From Methanocorpusculum labreanum Z (GTDB taxonomy: Archaea; Halobacteriota; Methanomicrobia; Methanomicrobiales; Methanocorpusculaceae), in assembly GCF_000015765.1 (NCBI RefSeq), contig NC_008942.1:635921-699920 (forward strand): 64,000 bases of DNA. Direction: 5' to 3'. This document shows, in pieces, positions 60,728 to 64,000 of this stretch. The notes under the pieces were generated by a model that saw only the letters and a program-made list of their open reading frames with translations, was not told the DNA's origin and made no database searches. The first letter of the stretch is position 1. Each line of letters begins with the position of its first letter. The position numbers and the translations under genes are program-made.

Positions 60728-62311
60728 TTATACGACCGCGATGTTCTTTGTGACGAGCGTGTAGTCGTTGGGGTAGATGGTGAATCCCTTAACGGAGGTA
60801 CTCATCGCATCGTTTTCCATCGCATAGAACACGTAGATGATCGGACAATCGATCTGCGCCTGTTCCTGGATCTTGTCGTAGAGCTCGGCTCGCTTGGTCT
60901 GATCAAAGGTCGACCGTGCGGCAAGGATCCATTCATCCATCTGCGGATTCGAGTAATGGGTCCAGCCGGAAGCGTATGCCCCGGTCGAGAGATAGTGACC
61001 GCTGATGAAGTAGTCCGGGTCTCCGGTCGGTGCCGTGACCCAGGTATAGAGTACCATATCATAGGTTCCCGATGTCACGGTTGATTTGATCGCGCTCCAT
61101 TCAGCGTGTTTCGTCGTGACCGTGATACCGAGCTTTTCATACTGGGCCGCGATCACTTCCAGGCTTGCCGGAAGGGCCGCACGGTTCGTATAGGTCATTA
61201 TCTCGATGGTGAACGGTTCGCCGTTATAATACAGTTTTCCGTCGGATCCTTTGGTGATTCCTGCTTTGGCCAGGAGTTCAAGGGCTTTTGCCTGATCGTT
61301 GTCGTAGCTGGCGATCTTGTCGTTTGCGTTCCACGGCATGGTATTCGTAAACATACCTACCGCAGGAGAACCCGCCACGCCTTCAAGCGCGGTATCCACG
61401 ATTTCCTGACGGTTCAGTGCGTAGCTGAGTGCCTGACGAACGTTCACGTCATCGAACGGAGCTTTTCCGCCGTTGATGTAGATGAAGTATGCTCGAAGCG
61501 TCTCCTTGGATTCGACATCGGTCGAGGAGTCTGATTTCAGGGAAGCATACTCGCTTGGGAGAATATCCTTTGCGATATCGACATCGCCGGACTTCAGCAT
61601 AAGCGTCCGTGCGGTCGCGTCGGCGTTGTATGTCATGGAGAGTTTCGCAGCTTTCGGCGTGCCGCCCCAATACTTGTCGTTTCTGACGAGATCCATGCTT
61701 GCACCCGATTCAAACGAAACGAATGCATAGGGTCCGGTACCGACCGGCTGTTTGTCCACATCGACAATGTTCGGACTGATGATCGACATGACCGGATCAA
61801 CGAGCGATGCGATCAGCGGAGCATACGGTTCGGTCGTTTCGATTACGATCGTATAGTCGTCAGTCTTTCTCACTTCTTTAATGAATGAGTACTCGGATGA
61901 ACGGCTGTTTGCGGGGTCGAGGACCCGGTTGAACGAATATATCACCGCGTCGGCGTTGAACGGCGTTCCGTCGTGGAAGACTACGCCCTTGCGAAGCGTG
62001 ATTTCCCATTCGGTATCGCTCAATGCTTTGTAGCCGGTTGCCAGTTCGGGTTTGAGTTCCATGTTCTGATCATCATAGAAAAGCGTCTCAAAGAGGCCCG
62101 CTTCCCGCACATACCAGCCTTCCCACCCATTGGCCGGGTCGAGACTGCCGCTTGAATCGGGACCGAAGTTCATGACGACGCGAAGCGTACTGTCATCATT
62201 TCCTGACTGGACGCATCCGGCGCAAATCACCATGGCGCCGATCAGTACGCCTGCAATACACAGTGCGGCGAATCCGTTGATGGATAAGCCCTCTAAAATA
62301 CGTTTTTTCAT
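60728..62311 (-). CDS. Substrate-binding lipoprotein (DppA/NikA-type), SBP2
   Basis: A 527-residue paralogue of SBP1. It has a long signal peptide, MKKRILEGLSINGFAA and onward, ending VICAGC with Cys at about 32. SLDPANGWEGWYV and ITLRKGVVFHDGTPFNADAV are as in SBP1. It is a separate unit with a 146-nt gap before SBP1, but shares the same operator block. Two binding proteins for one permease may widen the ligand range or give different affinities. Confidence 0.92.
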   Translation of the reverse strand: MKKRILEGLSINGFAALCIAGVLIGAMVICAGCVQSGNDDSTLRVVMNFGPDSSGSLDPANGWEGWYVREAGLFETLFYDDQNMELKPELATGYKALSDTEWEITLRKGVVFHDGTPFNADAVIYSFNRVLDPANSRSSEYSFIKEVRKTDDYTIVIETTEPYAPLIASLVDPVMSIISPNIVDVDKQPVGTGPYAFVSFESGASMDLVRNDKYWGGTPKAAKLSMTYNADATARTLMLKSGDVDIAKDILPSEYASLKSDSSTDVESKETLRAYFIYINGGKAPFDDVNVRQALSYALNRQEIVDTALEGVAGSPAVGMFTNTMPWNANDKIASYDNDQAKALELLAKAGITKGSDGKLYYNGEPFTIEIMTYTNRAALPASLEVIAAQYEKLGITVTTKHAEWSAIKSTVTSGTYDMVLYTWVTAPTGDPDYFISGHYLSTGAYASGWTHYSNPQMDEWILAARSTFDQTKRAELYDKIQEQAQIDCPIIYVFYAMENDAMSTSVKGFTIYPNDYTLVTKNIAVV

Positions 62312-62327
62312 ATCAACACACCAAAGT

Positions 62328-62362
62328 TATGAATAATTTTATATTTGTAATACTATATTAAT
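62328..62362 (-). promoter_or_regulatory. Operator-promoter block upstream of SBP2
   Basis: Contains TAATA-CTA-TATTA (62348-62360) and on the minus strand the TATA-like ATATAAAATT. It lies in the 157-nt divergent gap between SBP2 and the MFS gene, so it may control both. Confidence 0.6.
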
Positions 62363-62468
62363 ACATTCAGAATAATTATATGTTAAATATTTGTTGAAAT
62401 TTGATGAACGTAAGATTAAACAAATAAATAGAATGCGTGATTATCAATACTCATCTTCAGGCGACTCC

Positions 62469-63653
62469 ATGCGTCATACCTACAATACAAAAATAACCGG
62501 GGCGATCAGCGGTCATTTTCTGATCGATCTGTATACGCCGATCCTGCCGGTGATCCTCCCTCTTCTCATTGTCAATCTGGGGCTCTCGTATTTTCTTGCA
62601 GGGCTTGTCGTTACCGTATTCAATGTGGTCTCGTCCGTGACCCAGCCGTTTATCGGGCTTTACGGAGACCGGACTGGTAAATGGGTGAGCGTGCCGTTCT
62701 GTGTTCTGATCGGCAGCGTAGGAATATCACTCTCGGTTCTGGCGAACAATTACCTGATCGTTCTGTTCCTTGTCGGAGGAGCGGCCGTCGGTCATGCCCT
62801 CTTCCATCCTTCCGCGATGGCCCTCGTCCATAAACTGAGTCCGCCTGCCAAAAAGGGATTGTACAACTCGATTTTTACCACAAGCGGCAGCATCAGTTAT
62901 TCGCTCGGCCCGATGATCGCCGGTTTTTTCATCACGTTCGGCGGTCTGCCGTCGGTCGCCTGGATGATGGTTCCGGGGATCGTCGGGGCTGCCTGGATCT
63001 ATCGAAACGACCGCCGCACCGGAACGGTTGAGCCGATCAAAAAAGAGCCGGTCGAAAAGAAACAGGTCCACGGGAAGTACTGGTGGATCCCGGCCGGTCT
63101 GGTTGTGACGGTGTGTGCTCTGCGGGCCTGGGCGTATGTTGGGGTCATTACGTATCTGCCGACCCTGCTCCTTTTATGGAATCAGGGGATCGACACGTTC
63201 ACGGTCTCGGTCATCATCACGGCCATGCTCTTTACCGGCGTGTTCGGGCAGGTGGCCGGCGGCTATCTTTCCGACCGTTTTGGACGGAAAAAAGTCCTGG
63301 TGCTTGGATTCCTCTGTGCGATCCCGTGTTTCTGTCTGATATTCCTCACGACCGGATGGACGATGTATGCCGGGATCATGCTGTATGCATTCTTTGCGAG
63401 CTTCTGTTATGTGGCTTCGGTGACGATGACTCAGGATCTTCTGCCGGGCAGCGTCGGGTTTGCGTCTGGCCTCACGCTCGGTCTTTCGATGGGTATCGGC
63501 GGAGTTGGAGCGGCCCTGATCGGGTGGGTAGCGGATGTCATGGGTTCCCTGCCGGACGCGATGTTTCTGCTGATTATTCCAACGATCCTCTGTCCGATTC
63601 TCGCGCTGTTTATCAAATACTCGGATAAGCCCGCTGCGGTCGCCGAAGAGTGA
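62469..63653 (+). CDS. MFS transporter of the fosmidomycin-resistance (Fsr) type
   Basis: A 394-residue protein with about twelve helices. The N-terminus HFLIDLYTPILPVILPLL and GLYGDRTGKW are typical of the Fsr branch of major facilitator exporters; the second signature GGYLSDRFGRKKVL follows in the second half. I chose 62469 (AGGCGAC before the ATG) over a TTG at 62391, which adds a charged unlike stretch. Divergent to the binding-protein operon, it probably exports a compound related to what the ABC system imports. Confidence 0.85.
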   Translation: MRHTYNTKITGAISGHFLIDLYTPILPVILPLLIVNLGLSYFLAGLVVTVFNVVSSVTQPFIGLYGDRTGKWVSVPFCVLIGSVGISLSVLANNYLIVLFLVGGAAVGHALFHPSAMALVHKLSPPAKKGLYNSIFTTSGSISYSLGPMIAGFFITFGGLPSVAWMMVPGIVGAAWIYRNDRRTGTVEPIKKEPVEKKQVHGKYWWIPAGLVVTVCALRAWAYVGVITYLPTLLLLWNQGIDTFTVSVIITAMLFTGVFGQVAGGYLSDRFGRKKVLVLGFLCAIPCFCLIFLTTGWTMYAGIMLYAFFASFCYVASVTMTQDLLPGSVGFASGLTLGLSMGIGGVGAALIGWVADVMGSLPDAMFLLIIPTILCPILALFIKYSDKPAAVAEE

Positions 63654-63733
63654 GGCGGCGTCTCACTGACTGCTGAATCTCCGGCAAAAATCCGAGAATA
63701 ATTTTATCTTCAAACACAGCTATACAGAAAATA

Positions 63734-63868
63734 ATGGCATTTGATTTTGTAGATTACGATGACGATTCCATCCGATTTGCAGATAAGACCGACAAAAAGA
63801 AATCCGGCGAACATTTCCCGAAAAAGGCTGATATCAAAGCGATGAAAACCAAGAATAAACGCAGGTAA
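63734..63868 (+). CDS. Small basic protein of 44 residues
   Basis: Starts MAFDFVDYDDDSIRF and ends with a strongly basic stretch (DIKAMKTKNKRR). The acid start and basic end look like a designed short protein rather than chance. No ribosome site is clear; TTTTATCTTC at 63701 may be a promoter and the message leaderless. Family unknown. Confidence 0.5.
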   Translation: MAFDFVDYDDDSIRFADKTDKKKSGEHFPKKADIKAMKTKNKRR

Positions 63869-63974
63869 TTTTTTTTCAAAAATCTATTTTCTCATTTCCG
63901 TATCCGGAACGAATTGAAACCAAAATTTGACCGTTGGCAAATATACATCTCCCACATCTCATTACTTATTTCTG

Positions 63975-64000
63975 ATTTAGGGGGTGCGGGAGGGGACAGC
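63975..64000 (+). repeat. Short GC-rich dispersed repeat, window end
   Basis: TTAGGGGGTGCGGGAGGGGAC is the same repeat as the inverted copy at 43990-44014; it runs off the window. Confidence 0.5.

Overview
The window reads as a chromosomal segment of a methanogenic archaeon, most likely of the order Methanomicrobiales and perhaps Methanocorpusculum-like. The domain call rests on Alba, a mevalonate-kinase plus isopentenyl-phosphate-kinase operon, archaeal RNase J, CbiZ, a short NifB, a SufBC pair and AT-rich TATA boxes close to start codons. The order and genus are inference. Most genes are medium-GC housekeeping genes. A few islands are much richer in A+T or in repeats.

Layout. 1-6.7 kb (minus strand): sufC-sufB, a cyclase-family gene, a Cys-rich DUF364-like gene, then glmM, two GlmU-like enzymes and the start of glmS, which together form a UDP-GlcNAc pathway operon. 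7.1-10.5 kb: a MrfB/MrfA-like exonuclease-helicase repair pair whose exonuclease gene is frameshifted. 10.6-15.8 kb (minus): double chagasin lipoprotein, purC, rlmH and a giant TPR protein. 16-23 kb (plus): nifB, then the isoprenoid operon MEMO1-like, mvk, ipk, fni, RNase J, prenyl synthase. 23-26 kb: a repeat element, a TIGR00300-type ornithine cyclodeaminase, small proteins and a MoSto-like kinase.

26.2-42.5 kb is the most unusual part. It is a same-strand array of five paralogous lipoproteins of about 560 residues made only of Cache-type sensor domains. The two outermost members are each followed by a small membrane-anchored, pilin-like partner. The array is broken by an accessory island (about 30.3-35.5 kb) that leaves a 16-codon relic of a sixth paralogue. 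The island carries a palindromic operator, a tightly overlapping eight-gene operon with an HNH endonuclease, a 163-residue protein paired with a 34-residue membrane peptide, and several inverted-repeat families.

43-53 kb: cbiZ with a Cys-rich tail, gdhA, an acylphosphatase operon, serS, a very AT-rich EEP-family nuclease gene set between two inverted copies of a 240-bp repeat, asd, alba and an anion permease. 53.2-63.7 kb: a peptide/nickel-type ABC transporter with two substrate-binding lipoproteins, co-encoded with two SAM methyltransferases and facing a divergent MFS exporter. The two binding-protein genes share a 36-bp operator-promoter block. I saw no tRNA, rRNA or CRISPR array.
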